Shown: positions 20,980 to 30,670 of the stretch, in pieces
Numbering within the stretch: the stretch's first letter is position 1
Layout: each line of letters begins with the position of its first letter
DNA from: Bordetella sp. FB-8
Lineage (GTDB): Bacteria > Pseudomonadota > Gammaproteobacteria > Burkholderiales > Burkholderiaceae_B
Assembly (NCBI RefSeq): GCF_000382185.1
Contig: NZ_KB907784.1
Coordinates: forward strand, 3,178,633 to 3,242,632
Length of the DNA stretch: 64,000 nt
Direction: 5' to 3'
Notes under the pieces: generated by a model
Seen by the model: only the letters and a program-made list of their open reading frames with translations
Database searches by the model: none
What the model was told of the DNA's origin: nothing
Made by a program: the position numbers and the translations under genes

Positions 20980-21516
20980 CTAATGCGGCTCGGGCGGCAA
21001 TACGTCGGGATGCGCGAGCGTCCTGTATGGCGGCGTCGAGGCCTTAGGATTGTTCGTGGTCTCGTCGATCACCTTTTGCACGTCCGCCGTCTTGGCGAGT
21101 TCGAACAGGAACTTCTTCTTGTCGAAGTTCGCCGATACGCAGCCCTGCACGATGATAAAGCGGCGCTGCAGCGTCAGCCATAGCGCCGTATGCTCGCGCC
21201 AGCCTGTCGTGCGGTTGATGAACGCAAGGCGCCGCTGGACCGCCTCTACGATTTCGTGATCGTATTTGTAGGCGTTGGACAATCTGCAGCGTCCTTCCCA
21301 CCAACAGCTGTTGCCGTCCTCGACGCGGTAGTGCACACGGGTGGTCCATTCCTTTTTCGTGTAAAACGGCCCCAATGGCGTGGGGCAATCCGCGACCGCA
21401 TGCGAAATCTGGAAGAAGGGATCGCTGCCTCGGTTCTGCCTGGCGCCACCGGCGTATGACGCGTGGCTTGCAAGCGTGATCAGCAAAATTCCCATACCCT
21501 GATGAATCCTGTTCAT
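20980..21516 (-). CDS. Uncharacterised exported protein
   Basis: I do not recognise this gene. The 178-residue product starts at MNRIHQGM (codon 21514-21516) after AAAGGGAATA, a good ribosome binding site on the minus strand. Its first 25 residues look like a cleavable signal peptide ending at SYAGG. The mature part has four cysteines (ADC, SCWW, GRC, QGC) that could form two disulfides, and is rich in Trp and basic residues. It is divergent from rnhB and interrupts the strand bias of the region. Confidence 0.65.
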   Translation of the reverse strand: MNRIHQGMGILLITLASHASYAGGARQNRGSDPFFQISHAVADCPTPLGPFYTKKEWTTRVHYRVEDGNSCWWEGRCRLSNAYKYDHEIVEAVQRRLAFINRTTGWREHTALWLTLQRRFIIVQGCVSANFDKKKFLFELAKTADVQKVIDETTNNPKASTPPYRTLAHPDVLPPEPH

Positions 21517-21564
21517 GGTATTCCCTTTTAAACTGGGACAGCGAGCCTGGAAAATCATGGTAAG

Positions 21565-22185
21565 TTGCGCGGCATGCGCATGCAACCCGATTTATTCGAT
21601 CCGACTGACGGCATCGACGCCTTCGCCACCGCCGGTGTGGACGAGGCGGGCCGCGGCCCGCTGGCGGGTGCCGTCTACGCTGCCGCCGTCATTCTCGATC
21701 CTTCTCGCCCTATTGAGGGCCTGGCCGATTCCAAGGCGCTCTCCGCGGCCAGGCGCGAAGAGCTGGCGCAGGCCATTTACGAGCGGGCGCTAGCCTGGTG
21801 CATCGCCCACGCCAGCGTTCGGGAAATCGACGATCTCAATATCCTGCGCGCCACGCTCCTGGCCATGCAGCGCGCCGTCGCAGGCCTGGCCGTCGCGCCG
21901 CAGCTGGCACTGGTCGACGGCAATCAGCCGCCCCGGCTGCAGTGCGCGGTCAAGACTATCGTCAAGGGCGATGCAAAGGTGCCCGCCATTTCCGCGGCGT
22001 CCATCCTGGCCAAGACGGCGCGCGACGCCGATCTCATGCGTCTGCACGCGCTGTATCCGCAGTACGCGTTCGACAAGCACAAGGGCTACGGCACGGCCCA
22101 GCACTTGAGCCTGCTGCGCGAGCACGGCCCGTGTCCCGAGCACCGCCGCAGCTTCGCGCCGGTCAAAGCCTTGCTGCAGGCGTGA
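21565..22185 (+). CDS. rnhB: Ribonuclease HII
   Basis: Cleaves RNA in RNA/DNA hybrids and single ribonucleotides in DNA. About 206 residues. [19 protein letters not shown] (near residues 24-42) supplies the first acidic residues, [13 protein letters not shown] follows, and the [12 protein letters not shown] segment is near the C terminus. The exact start is uncertain: in-frame ATGs occur at 21565, 21574 and 21580. It follows the lpx genes as in related bacteria. Confidence 0.94.
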   Translation: MRGMRMQPDLFDPTDGIDAFATAGVDEAGRGPLAGAVYAAAVILDPSRPIEGLADSKALSAARREELAQAIYERALAWCIAHASVREIDDLNILRATLLAMQRAVAGLAVAPQLALVDGNQPPRLQCAVKTIVKGDAKVPAISAASILAKTARDADLMRLHALYPQYAFDKHKGYGTAQHLSLLREHGPCPEHRRSFAPVKALLQA

Positions 22186-22197
22186 CGGCGTTCGGCC

Positions 22198-22977
22198 ATG
22201 AAATCCATAAGCTCTCGCGATAATCCGCTGGTCAAGACACTGCGCAAATTGGCCGGTGCTTCGGGCCGCCGCGGCGAGCCGGTGCTGCTTGACGGAGTGC
22301 ATCTGTGCCAGGTCTGGCTGCAGCGCCATGGCCCGCCCGAGTACGCCGTGTTCGACGAGGAAAAGCGGCAGCGGCCCGACTTGCAGGCGCTGGCCGGGCA
22401 ATTGCCCGCATCGGTCTGCGTCGCGTTGGATGCGCGCCTGATGCGCGAACTGGCCAGTGTGGAGAGCGGGCAGGGCGTGCTCTTTCTGGTGCGCCCGCCC
22501 GAGCCCGGGCTACCCGAGCGCATCGCCGAGAATTGTGTGCTGTTCGACCGCATCCAGGATCCCGGCAATGTCGGCACCTTGCTGCGCACCTGCGCAGCGG
22601 CGGGGGTGCGCAGGGTGTTCCTATCCCACGGCACGGCATCCGCATGGTCGCCCAAGGTGGTGCGCAGTGGCCAGGGTGCGCACTTCGCGCTGGCCATTCA
22701 CGAGCAGCAGGATCTGCAAGCCCTGCTGCCGCGCCTTGACGTGCCTCTGGTTGCCACGGCGCTCGAGGATGCGACCGACCTCTACGCCCAAGATATGCCG
22801 CGATCCTGCGCCTGGGTCTTCGGCCATGAGGGGCAGGGTGTGGCATCCGGGCTGCTCTGTGCTGCCGCTTTGCGCCTGAGGATTCCTCACGACAGCGCAG
22901 CCGTGGAGTCGCTCAATGTCGCTGTCGCCGCCGCCATTTGCCTGTTCGAGCAGCGGCGCGTGTATCGCGGGCGATGA
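22198..22977 (+). CDS. TrmH/SpoU family RNA 2'-O-methyltransferase
   Basis: 259 residues. It has an N-terminal substrate-binding part (SRDNPLVKTLRKLAG and VLLDGVHLCQ) followed by a trefoil-knot SpoU methyltransferase domain with VLFDRIQDPGNVGTLLRT, WVFGHEGQGV and the C-terminal VESLNVAVAAAICLFE. The family methylates rRNA or tRNA ribose using S-adenosylmethionine; which site is modified cannot be told. It lies 12 bases after rnhB. Confidence 0.9.
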   Translation: MKSISSRDNPLVKTLRKLAGASGRRGEPVLLDGVHLCQVWLQRHGPPEYAVFDEEKRQRPDLQALAGQLPASVCVALDARLMRELASVESGQGVLFLVRPPEPGLPERIAENCVLFDRIQDPGNVGTLLRTCAAAGVRRVFLSHGTASAWSPKVVRSGQGAHFALAIHEQQDLQALLPRLDVPLVATALEDATDLYAQDMPRSCAWVFGHEGQGVASGLLCAAALRLRIPHDSAAVESLNVAVAAAICLFEQRRVYRGR

Positions 22978-23074
22978 AGGCCTCGATCGCACGGCAAGCA
23001 GCTATGATTTTTAAAATTCTGATAGGCTACGCATATGTGCCGTGCTCCGACAGGCACCTCCGGAGGAATACCCC

Positions 23075-23461
23075 ATGAGCAAGCAGATCATCCATACCGA
23101 CGCCGCGCCCGCTGCGGTCGGCCCTTATTCCCAGGCCGTTGCGGCCACGGGCGGTAAGACGGTGTACTTGTCGGGCCAGATCGGCCTGGAGCCCGCCACG
23201 GGCGAGCTGGTAGCCGAAAGCTTCGAGGCCCAAGTGCGTCAGGCTTTTGCCAACCTCAAGGCCGTGGTCGCCGCCTCGGGCGGTACGCTGGATAACGTCG
23301 TCAAGCTCACGCTTTTCCTGACAGACTTGGGCAAATTCGCCGCTGCCAACGCCATTATGGCCGAGCTCATTCCACAGCCTTTCCCGGCACGTTCGACGAT
23401 AGGGGTGGCCAGCCTACCCAAGGGCGCGCAGTTCGAGGTCGAGGCGATCTTGGTGATCTGA
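23075..23461 (+). CDS. ridA: RidA family enamine/imine deaminase
   Basis: Hydrolyses reactive 2-aminoacrylate-type intermediates. 128 residues, standard length. YSQAVAATGGKTVYLSGQIG, TLFLTDLGKFAAANAIMAE and the C-terminal RSTIGVASLPKGAQFEVEAILV match the RidA/YjgF family, including the conserved Arg. The ATG at 23075 is preceded by a strong GGAGG (23062-23066); the earlier ATG at 23042 is rejected. Confidence 0.94.
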   Translation: MSKQIIHTDAAPAAVGPYSQAVAATGGKTVYLSGQIGLEPATGELVAESFEAQVRQAFANLKAVVAASGGTLDNVVKLTLFLTDLGKFAAANAIMAELIPQPFPARSTIGVASLPKGAQFEVEAILVI

Positions 23462-23539
23462 TCCGGGTTCGGGCCAGACGCAGGCCATAGGCCCGCCATC
23501 GAACCGGCAATCCAGCCCCACGCGACCGCGCTCAGACCC

Positions 23540-25612
23540 ATGGTGCCCTCAACGGTAGCTAGTCGCAAGCCTCGCGCGGCCGAAGCGGGAGCGATCGCCA
23601 TCGAGCGCAAGTTCCACGCCCTGGGGCTGCGCGAGCAGCAGGATTTTGTCCTGCACTTGCCGCTGCGCTACGAGGATGAAACCCGCATCACGCCCATCGC
23701 GCGCCTGCGGCCGGGGTTTCCGGCGCAGGTTGAGGGCGATATCCTGCGCTCGGAAATCCAGTATCGCCCGCGCCGCCAGCTGACCGCGGTCATTGTCGAT
23801 GACACCGGCGAGCTCCAGCTGCGCTGGTTGAATTTCTACGGCAGTCAGCACAAGCAGCTCACCGCGGGGCGTAGGTTGCGCGCGCGCGGCGAGGTGCGCG
23901 GCGGTCTGTGGGGCCTGGAGATGGTGCATCCGCGCATGAGCAATGCCGATGCGCCGCTGCCCTTGGCGCTCACGCCCGTCTACCCCAGCACCGAGGGACT
24001 ACCGCAGCCCACGCTGCGCAAGGCCATCGACACCGCGCTCAGGCAGACCGACCTGTCCGACACGCTGCCCGAAAGCTTGCGCGAACGCTACGATCTTGCG
24101 GCTTTCGAGCCGTCCATCCGCCTGCTGCACGCGCCGCCGCCCGGCGTGGCTGAAGCCGATCTGATCGAGCGCGCGCATCCGGCCTGGCGGCGCATCAAGT
24201 TCGACGAACTGCTGGCGCAGCAATTATCCCTGGCGGCGGCCAGGGCCGGCAGACGGAGCAAGCGGGCCAAGCCCATGCCCTTGTCCGCGCAAGCCGGCAA
24301 CCTGATGCAGCGACTGTGCCAGGCACTGCCTTTCGATCTGACTCGGGCACAGCAGCACGTATGCGGCGAAATCGCCGAAGATCTGGGCCGCACCTATCCC
24401 ATGCATCGACTGCTGCAGGGCGACGTGGGCAGCGGCAAGACCGTGGTGGCCGCCATGGCTGCGGCGCAGGTCATCGATAACGGTGCGCAGGTGGCGCTGA
24501 TGGCGCCGACCGAGATCCTGGCCGAACAGCACTATCGCAAGCTGTCGGCGTGGCTCGTGCCCCTGGGCGTCAGGATTGCCTGGCTGAGCGGCAGCCTGCC
24601 TGCCAAGGTGCGGCGCGAAGCCACGACCGCCGCAGCCGAGGGCACCGTGCAACTGGTGGTCGGTACGCAGGCCCTGGTGCAGGATCACGTGGCCTTTCAC
24701 AATCTGGGTTTGTCCATCGTCGACGAACAGCACCGCTTCGGGGTGGGTCAGCGGCTGGCCTTGAGCCGCAAGGGCGAGGAGGGCAGGCTCGCGCCGCACC
24801 AACTGCACATGAGCGCGACACCGATCCCGCGCACCCTGGCCATGACTTTCTTCGCCGATCTGGATGTGTCCGTCATCGACGAGCTGCCGCCCGGCCGCAC
24901 CCCGGTGCGCACCAAGCTGGTCGCCGATGCGCGCCGTGATGAGGTGCTCATGCACATCGCCCAGGCCGCGCGCCAAGGCCAGCAGGCCTATTGGGTATGT
25001 CCCCTGGTCGAGGAAAGCGAAGCCCTGCAGCTGCAAACTGCTGTCGATACGTACGAGGCCATGCGCACTGACCTGCCCGACCTGCGCATAGGTCTGGTGC
25101 ATGGCCGCCTGGCGCAGGCCGAAAAAGCCGAGGTCATGCGCGCCTTCCGCGAAGGCGAGATCGATCTGCTGGTCGCCACCACCGTCATCGAGGTGGGCGT
25201 GGATGTGCCCAATGCCTCGCTCATGGTGATCGAGCACGCCGAGCGCTTCGGCTTGGCCCAATTGCACCAGTTGCGCGGCCGAGTGGGACGGGGCATGACC
25301 GAATCGGTGTGCGTGCTGCTTTACCAGCACCCTTTGTCGCAGGTGGCGCGCGAGCGCCTGCGTGCCATGTTCGAGACCAGCGATGGCTTTGAAATCGCGC
25401 GGCGCGATCTGGCGCAGCGTGGTCCGGGTGAATTCCTCGGCACGCGCCAGTCGGGTCTCGCGCTTTTGCGCTTTGCCGATATCGAGCTGGATGCGGCCAT
25501 CGCCGAGCAGGCCCGCGAGGTCGCTGCATGGCTGCGCAAACACGATCCGCAGGCCGTGGCTGCGCATCTGGCGCGCTGGATGCGCGGGCGCGAAGATTTT
25601 CTGCGTACCTGA
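23540..25612 (+). CDS. recG: ATP-dependent DNA helicase RecG
   Basis: Branch-migration helicase that rescues stalled forks. 690 residues. An N-terminal wedge/OB-fold region is followed by superfamily 2 helicase motifs: LLQGDVGSGKTVVAAMAA (Walker A, near residue 292), IVDEQHRFGVGQR (DEQH box), MSATPIPRTLAMT, and in the C-terminal lobe VGVDVPNASLMVIEHAERFGL and QLRGRVGRG. All motifs are intact. The gene overlaps nothing and is followed by oxyR after 32 bases. Confidence 0.96.
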   Translation: MVPSTVASRKPRAAEAGAIAIERKFHALGLREQQDFVLHLPLRYEDETRITPIARLRPGFPAQVEGDILRSEIQYRPRRQLTAVIVDDTGELQLRWLNFYGSQHKQLTAGRRLRARGEVRGGLWGLEMVHPRMSNADAPLPLALTPVYPSTEGLPQPTLRKAIDTALRQTDLSDTLPESLRERYDLAAFEPSIRLLHAPPPGVAEADLIERAHPAWRRIKFDELLAQQLSLAAARAGRRSKRAKPMPLSAQAGNLMQRLCQALPFDLTRAQQHVCGEIAEDLGRTYPMHRLLQGDVGSGKTVVAAMAAAQVIDNGAQVALMAPTEILAEQHYRKLSAWLVPLGVRIAWLSGSLPAKVRREATTAAAEGTVQLVVGTQALVQDHVAFHNLGLSIVDEQHRFGVGQRLALSRKGEEGRLAPHQLHMSATPIPRTLAMTFFADLDVSVIDELPPGRTPVRTKLVADARRDEVLMHIAQAARQGQQAYWVCPLVEESEALQLQTAVDTYEAMRTDLPDLRIGLVHGRLAQAEKAEVMRAFREGEIDLLVATTVIEVGVDVPNASLMVIEHAERFGLAQLHQLRGRVGRGMTESVCVLLYQHPLSQVARERLRAMFETSDGFEIARRDLAQRGPGEFLGTRQSGLALLRFADIELDAAIAEQAREVAAWLRKHDPQAVAAHLARWMRGREDFLRT

Positions 25613-25644
25613 TATTTCGCCAACTCTTCGCCTTCGCCTTCGCC

Positions 25645-26601
25645 ATGACGCTTACCGAGCTCAAATACATCGTCGCCGTCGCGCGAGAACGCCACTTTGG
25701 GCGGGCTGCCGAGGCGTGCTTCGTCAGCCAGCCCACTTTGTCGGTCGCCATACGCAAACTTGAGGACGAGTTGGGCGTCACGCTGTTCGAGCGGGGCGGC
25801 TCCGAAGTGGGTGTCACACCTATCGGCCAGCGCATCGTGGTCCAGGCGCAGAAAGTGTTGGAAGAAAGCGCCAATATCAAGCAAATCGCACGCCAGGGCC
25901 ATGATCCGCTGGCTGGCGCCCTGCGGGTGGGCGTGATCCATACCGTCGGCCCCTATCTGCTGCCGCGGCTGGTGCCGGCGCAGATTGAACTGACGCCGCA
26001 GATGCCGCTGGTGCTCCAGGAAAACTTCACCGTGCGCCTGTTGGAACTGCTGCGCCAGGGTGAAATCGATTGCGCCATCATGGCTTTGCCCCTGCCCGAA
26101 TCGGGTCTGACCGTGCAGCCGCTGTACGACGAACCGTTCATCGTGGCCGTGCCGCAGACGCACGAAATGGCCAAGCTCAAGACCATCGACGCGCACGACC
26201 TGAAAAAGCAGAACATGCTGCTCCTGGGTTCCGGGCACTGCTTTCGCGACCAAGTGCTGGAGGTCTGCCCCGAACTCTCACGTTTTTCGGCTACCAGCGA
26301 TGGCATCCAGCGCACCTTCGAAGGCTCGTCGCTGGAAACCATCCGGCACATGGTGGCGGCCGGCATCGGCGTGACAGTGCTGCCCATGAGCGCGGTGCCC
26401 GATGCCTCAGCCGAGGCCCCGACAGCCAAGAACCTGCTGCGCTACGTGCCTTTCGCCGGACCGGTACCCGAGCGCCGTATCGTCCTGGCCTGGCGCCGCA
26501 GTTTTCCGCGCCTGGCGGCGGTCGAGGCACTGACCAAGGCAGTGCGCACTTGTGGCCTGCCCAACGTGAAAATGCTCGATGAGGAGCCTGTGCCGGCTTG
26601 A
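25645..26601 (+). CDS. oxyR: Hydrogen peroxide-sensing LysR regulator OxyR
   Basis: 318 residues. An N-terminal helix-turn-helix (AAEACFVSQPTLSVAIRKLE) is followed by the LysR effector domain. Cys199 (SGHCFRD) and Cys208 (EVCPEL) fall at exactly the positions of the redox-active pair of Escherichia coli OxyR, so peroxide sensing is well supported. The ATG at 25645 gives the family N terminus MTLTELKY; earlier in-frame sequence is recG shadow. The recG-oxyR order occurs in relatives. Confidence 0.95.
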   Translation: MTLTELKYIVAVARERHFGRAAEACFVSQPTLSVAIRKLEDELGVTLFERGGSEVGVTPIGQRIVVQAQKVLEESANIKQIARQGHDPLAGALRVGVIHTVGPYLLPRLVPAQIELTPQMPLVLQENFTVRLLELLRQGEIDCAIMALPLPESGLTVQPLYDEPFIVAVPQTHEMAKLKTIDAHDLKKQNMLLLGSGHCFRDQVLEVCPELSRFSATSDGIQRTFEGSSLETIRHMVAAGIGVTVLPMSAVPDASAEAPTAKNLLRYVPFAGPVPERRIVLAWRRSFPRLAAVEALTKAVRTCGLPNVKMLDEEPVPA

Positions 26602-26685
26602 TTTTCCCTGCTGTGCATCCGAAGGCGCGGCGTGGGGCAATGGTATTCTTTGAACCCTTCTTCCAGACTGCAAGACATTCTAGAC

Positions 26686-27747
26686 ATGACCCTACTTGTG
26701 ACCGGCGGAGCCGGCTTCATCGGCGCGAATTTCGTGCTGGACTGGTTGGTCGGTTCACAGGAACCCATCGTCAACCTGGACAAGCTGACCTATGCCGGCA
26801 ACCCCGATACCCTGATCTCGCTGCAAAGCGATGCGCGGCACACGCTGGTGCAGGGCGACATCGGCGACAGCCGCCTGGTGGATGGCCTGCTGGCCCAATA
26901 TCGGCCGCGGGCCATTATCAATTTCGCTGCCGAGTCGCATGTGGACCGCTCCATCCACGGCCCGGCTGAATTCATGCAGACCAATGTCATCGGCACCTTC
27001 AATCTGCTGGAGTCGGTGCGGGCCTATCTGCCGACCTTGTCCGGCGCCGAGCAGGACGCCTTTCGCTTCCTGCACGTCTCCACCGACGAGGTATACGGCA
27101 CGCTCGAGTCCGAGGATCCGCCTTTCACCGAAGTGACCCCTTATGCGCCCAACAGCCCGTATTCGGCTTCCAAAGCGGCCTCGGATCACTTGGTGAGGGC
27201 CTGGCATCATACCTACGGCCTGCCGGTGCTCACCACCAATTGCTCCAACAACTACGGGCCTTATCACTTTCCGGAAAAACTGATTCCGCTGGTCATCCAC
27301 AATGCCCTGGCGGGCAAGCCCTTGCCGGTGTACGGCGATGGCATGCAAGTGCGCGACTGGCTTTACGTAAAAGACCACTGTAGTGCCATACGACGCGTGC
27401 TCGAGGCTGGCAAACCGGGTGAAACCTACAACGTCGGAGGCTGGAACGAGCGCGCCAACATCGATGTGGTCAAGACGATCTGCGGACTGCTCGATCAATT
27501 TCGACCGCTGCCCCAAGGCAGCCTGCACAGCGATTTGATCACCTTCGTCAAAGATCGGCCCGGACACGATCGCCGCTATGCCATCGATGCGCGCCGGATC
27601 GAGCGCGAGCTGGGTTGGCGTCCGGCCGATACCTTCGAGACCGGCATACGCAAGACAGTGCAGTGGTACCTGGACAACCAGGCCTGGGTGCAGGGTGTGA
27701 CCAGCGGCGCCTACCGCAATTGGGTCTCGCGCCAGTACGGCGCCTGA
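26686..27747 (+). CDS. rmlB: dTDP-glucose 4,6-dehydratase
   Basis: Second step of dTDP-L-rhamnose synthesis. 353 residues of the extended short-chain dehydrogenase family: [13 protein letters not shown] binds [11 protein letters not shown] follows, STDEVYGTL carries the catalytic Thr-Asp-Glu region, and [12 protein letters not shown] carries the YxxxK pair. The start is MTLLVTGG (26686). rmlD follows after 12 bases, but rmlA and rmlC are not next to them here. Confidence 0.95.
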   Translation: MTLLVTGGAGFIGANFVLDWLVGSQEPIVNLDKLTYAGNPDTLISLQSDARHTLVQGDIGDSRLVDGLLAQYRPRAIINFAAESHVDRSIHGPAEFMQTNVIGTFNLLESVRAYLPTLSGAEQDAFRFLHVSTDEVYGTLESEDPPFTEVTPYAPNSPYSASKAASDHLVRAWHHTYGLPVLTTNCSNNYGPYHFPEKLIPLVIHNALAGKPLPVYGDGMQVRDWLYVKDHCSAIRRVLEAGKPGETYNVGGWNERANIDVVKTICGLLDQFRPLPQGSLHSDLITFVKDRPGHDRRYAIDARRIERELGWRPADTFETGIRKTVQWYLDNQAWVQGVTSGAYRNWVSRQYGA

Positions 27748-27759
27748 GGATCCGGCGCG

Positions 27760-28659
27760 ATGAAAATCCTGCTCGCGGGTTGCAACGGACAATTGGGTTT
27801 CGAACTGCAGCGCAGCCTGGCGGTGCTGGGTGAGGTGGCGGCCGTGGATCGCAGCCGCTGCGATCTGGCCGATCCGGAATCGGTCTCTGCAGCGATACGC
27901 GCCGAGCGTCCGGATATCGTGGTCAATGCGGCCGCCTATACGGCGGTGGACAAGGCCGAGCAGGAACCGGAGCTGGCTTTGCAAGTCAACGGCCAGGGGC
28001 CGGGCGTGATGGCCGCCGAGGCTCAGGCGCAGGGTGCCCTGATGGTGCATTACTCCACCGATTATGTGTTCGACGGCGGGCAGGAAACGCCCTACCGAGA
28101 GAGCGACGCCACCGATCCGGCCGGCGCCTACGGGCACAGCAAGCTGGTGGGCGAGCAAGCGGTACGCACAGCCTGCGAACGCCATTTGATCCTGCGCACC
28201 AGCTGGGTATACGGTGTGCAGGGCGCCAATTTCCTGAAGACCATGCTGCGCGTGATGTGCGAACGTGACGCGCTACGCGTGGTGGGCGACCAGACAGGCG
28301 CACCCACGGGTGCGGCCTTGATCGCCGATGCGACGGCGCAGATGCTGGGGCGTTATTTGTCGGAATCGGCCAGAGAGCGGCCGTTTCCTTACGGCACATA
28401 CCACCTGGCGGCCCGGGGCGAGACCACCTGGTACGACTATGCCGTGCTGATTGGACGCTTGGCGCGCGATGCCGGCGCACCGCTGAAAGTGCAGCCCGAA
28501 CAGATCCAGCGCATTGCAACCGAGGCGTATCCGCTGCCGGCGCGTCGCCCGAAATCCTCGCGCCTGGATACGGGCAAGTTGCGTTCCACGTTCGGCCTGG
28601 CCTTGCCGTCTTGGGAAGACGGCGTAAGGCAGGTGGTGCGGATTCTGCTTGGGGCCTGA
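27760..28659 (+). CDS. rmlD: dTDP-4-dehydrorhamnose reductase
   Basis: Last step of dTDP-L-rhamnose synthesis. 299 residues. The N terminus KILLAGCNGQLGFEL is the NADPH-binding motif, YSTDYVFDGG and YGHSKLVGEQAV hold the catalytic Thr and YxxxK, and TSWVYG follows. Immediate downstream position after rmlB indicates one operon. The operon ends here, meeting a convergent DoxX gene after 23 bases. Confidence 0.94.
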   Translation: MKILLAGCNGQLGFELQRSLAVLGEVAAVDRSRCDLADPESVSAAIRAERPDIVVNAAAYTAVDKAEQEPELALQVNGQGPGVMAAEAQAQGALMVHYSTDYVFDGGQETPYRESDATDPAGAYGHSKLVGEQAVRTACERHLILRTSWVYGVQGANFLKTMLRVMCERDALRVVGDQTGAPTGAALIADATAQMLGRYLSESARERPFPYGTYHLAARGETTWYDYAVLIGRLARDAGAPLKVQPEQIQRIATEAYPLPARRPKSSRLDTGKLRSTFGLALPSWEDGVRQVVRILLGA

Positions 28660-28682
28660 GCCCCGGAATATCTACCTGCGCG

Positions 28683-29093
28683 TCAGGTATTGATATTGCG
28701 TATTGTCGGCTTCAAAGCGAAGGCGCCGTCGCCGAGCAGTGCGAGGACCAACGCTGCGATTGCCAGAAACACCGGATACTCCCAGCCGCCCTTCGGGTTG
28801 GTGAACATCCAGCCATTGCCGAAATGGACCGTCGAGGCCGTGAATAGCTCGATGGCGGCGACCGCGGCGATCAGGCGCGTATAAACGCCAGTCAGCAGCA
28901 GTACCCCTGCGGCGATTTCGAACAGGATGATAGGCCAGGCAAACCAGCCGGCGAAGCCGACCGATTCGAAGAACTTTGCGGTGCCGGCCGGCGTAAAAAC
29001 GAGCAGCTTGGTCAAACCGTGCGCGATGAACATGACGCCCAGCGCGATGCGCAGGACGAGAGCCGAATAAGGAGCGGTGCGGGTGTCGATCAT
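28683..29093 (-). CDS. DoxX family membrane protein
   Basis: 136 residues with four hydrophobic segments and the DoxX-type pattern LRIALGVMFIAHGLTKLL, FEIAAGVLLLTGVYTRLIA. The start MIDTRTAP (codon 29091-29093) has AGGAAAC just upstream. Such proteins often sit beside flavin- or NAD(P)-binding reductases and LysR regulators, as here; the biochemical role is not established. Confidence 0.85.
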   Translation of the reverse strand: MIDTRTAPYSALVLRIALGVMFIAHGLTKLLVFTPAGTAKFFESVGFAGWFAWPIILFEIAAGVLLLTGVYTRLIAAVAAIELFTASTVHFGNGWMFTNPKGGWEYPVFLAIAALVLALLGDGAFALKPTIRNINT

Positions 29094-29175
29094 GATGTTT
29101 CCTGGTTGGTCGAGATACGGTTGCCGGTTGAGCCGGCGTGAGTCGTGATACGGGTAATGCTTGTGCGGCGGACCC

Positions 29176-29526
29176 TTATTTGGCGATCCAGCTCGGCGCG
29201 ATCGAGGTACCCACGCCTGCGCCATACCCGAAGTAGATATTCAGGCCCGCCAGCGGTTCGAGATAGCGCGCATTTCTCAGACCACCGGCATCGACCGCAC
29301 GGAATCCGAGGCTGTCGATGAGCGATTTGACCGTGCTCTTGGCCGCATCGCTGTCGCCGGCGAAAAAGACGCTGCCGCGCTGGCCATCGGCGAATGCGGG
29401 GCCGTCGTCCAGCGCCTGGGCCTTGGCTGCATTGCGCCCGGTGACGCGTACTTCGTGCCCCGCCTTGGTCAATTGTTTGACGAATGCCGAACCCATATTG
29501 CCGGTACCGACGACAGTAACTTTCAT
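29176..29526 (-). pseudogene. NAD(P)-binding reductase (F420-dependent NADP oxidoreductase family) with large in-frame internal deletion
   Basis: The 116-residue open frame starts like the family (KVTVVGTGNMGSAFVKQL, dinucleotide-binding GTGNMG at residues 7-12) and ends like it (AKSTVKSLIDSLGFRAVDAGGLRNARYLEPL and GYGAG), but full-length members are about 200 residues. The middle, which normally completes the Rossmann fold and the substrate pocket, is missing after about residue 40 (NAAKAQALDD). The frame is kept. I read it as a deletion derivative, probably inactive, though a shortened functional protein cannot be excluded. Confidence 0.7.
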
Positions 29527-29569
29527 GATGTTCCGTGTTGGAAGGATCCGTACATTCTATTGACGATGA

Positions 29570-29605
29570 ATTATTTAATAAATTAATATTTATAGGATTA
29601 ATAAT
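29570..29605. promoter_or_regulatory. AT-rich dyad in divergent LysR control region
   Basis: ATTATTTAAT (29570-29579) and ATTAATAAT (29597-29605) form an inverted repeat with one bulged T, inside an AT-rich 99-base gap between the LysR gene and the reductase remnant. The position fits an autoregulatory LysR operator and both promoters. Its role is inferred from position only. Confidence 0.45.
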
Positions 29606-29625
29606 CCCATTTATCGAGACAATTG

Positions 29626-30540
29626 ATGGATCGTAGCCTGGAAATGGCTGCCTTCGTGGCTGTTGTCGATGCCGGAAGCTTCGTCGGCGCGGCCGATATC
29701 ATGCGCGTGTCCAAGGCAGCTGTGTCGCGCTATGTCGATTCTCTCGAGCAGCGGATCGGGGTGCGGCTGCTGCAGCGAACCACCCGGCGGCTGTCGTTGA
29801 CGGAGGAGGGGCGCCTGTTTTACCAGAGGGCGCGCGACATACTCGGCGCGATTGACGATGCAGAGGCCGAGGCCAGTTCCCGTACCCATACGCCCAGCGG
29901 ATTGATACGGGTCAATGTGCCGGTCAGTTTCGGCATATTGCACCTCGCATCCCTGTGGGGCGATTTCATGGCGACCTATCCGCAGATTGATCTGGATGTC
30001 ACGCTGAATGACCGCGCCGTCGATCTGGTCGACGAAGGCTATGACCTGGCGGTCCGGATCAGCTCGCTACCCGATTCGTCCATGATCAGCCGCAAGCTGA
30101 CCCACACGGATATGCTGGTATGCGCTTCGCCTGACTACCTGGCTCGCCACGGCGCGCCCAGTCATCCGCGCGAGCTAGGCGGGCATCCCGTGCTGGCCTA
30201 TACGAATCTTGCAGGCCGCGACGAATGGCGCTTCGTCGGGCCGGACGGCGAGACCACGGTGAAAACCCGCGTGCGCGTGCATTCGAATAACGGAGACACC
30301 TGTCGCGCGATCGCGCTGCGGGGCGGCGGCATCATATTGCAGCCCAGTTTCATGATCGACCAGGATGTAAAGGAAGGCCGGCTGGTCAGGTTGCTGCCAG
30401 AGTATCGATCAGTCCAACTCGGTATTTATGCGGTGTATCCAAGTCGCAAGCAGTTGCCGCTCAAAGTGCGCTGCCTGATCGAGTTCCTGTCCGATGCGTT
30501 GCGTGTGCCGCCATGGCAGACGACCTGTGCGAGTCTGTAA
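29626..30540 (+). CDS. LysR family transcriptional regulator
   Basis: 304 residues. An N-terminal helix-turn-helix (GAADIMRVSKAAVSRYVDSLEQRIG) is followed by a LysR substrate domain of the AaeR/DmlR-like subgroup (ASPDYLARHGAP and GGGIILQPSFMI are typical). The ATG at 29626 is preferred; the TTG immediately before it is also in frame. It is divergent from the truncated reductase and DoxX genes, which it probably controls. The effector is unknown. Confidence 0.88.
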   Translation: MDRSLEMAAFVAVVDAGSFVGAADIMRVSKAAVSRYVDSLEQRIGVRLLQRTTRRLSLTEEGRLFYQRARDILGAIDDAEAEASSRTHTPSGLIRVNVPVSFGILHLASLWGDFMATYPQIDLDVTLNDRAVDLVDEGYDLAVRISSLPDSSMISRKLTHTDMLVCASPDYLARHGAPSHPRELGGHPVLAYTNLAGRDEWRFVGPDGETTVKTRVRVHSNNGDTCRAIALRGGGIILQPSFMIDQDVKEGRLVRLLPEYRSVQLGIYAVYPSRKQLPLKVRCLIEFLSDALRVPPWQTTCASL

Positions 30541-30562
30541 CGATGGCAATGCGGGCCGTCCG

Positions 30563-30586
30563 CGTCTTGCTCAAGACGTAATTTTC
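30563..30586 (+). terminator. Weak hairpin terminator after the LysR gene
   Basis: CGTCTT (30563-30568) pairs with AAGACG (30573-30578) around a GCTC loop, followed by TAATTTTCC. It ends 46 bases after the stop. The stem is short, so confidence is modest. Confidence 0.4.
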
Positions 30587-30670
30587 CTAGTTGATGCTGG
30601 CTATAATAAAAAGTAAATAGAAAATACCCGTCCTCGCCCCCCGCGCGGCTTAACTCACATTGAATCGCAT

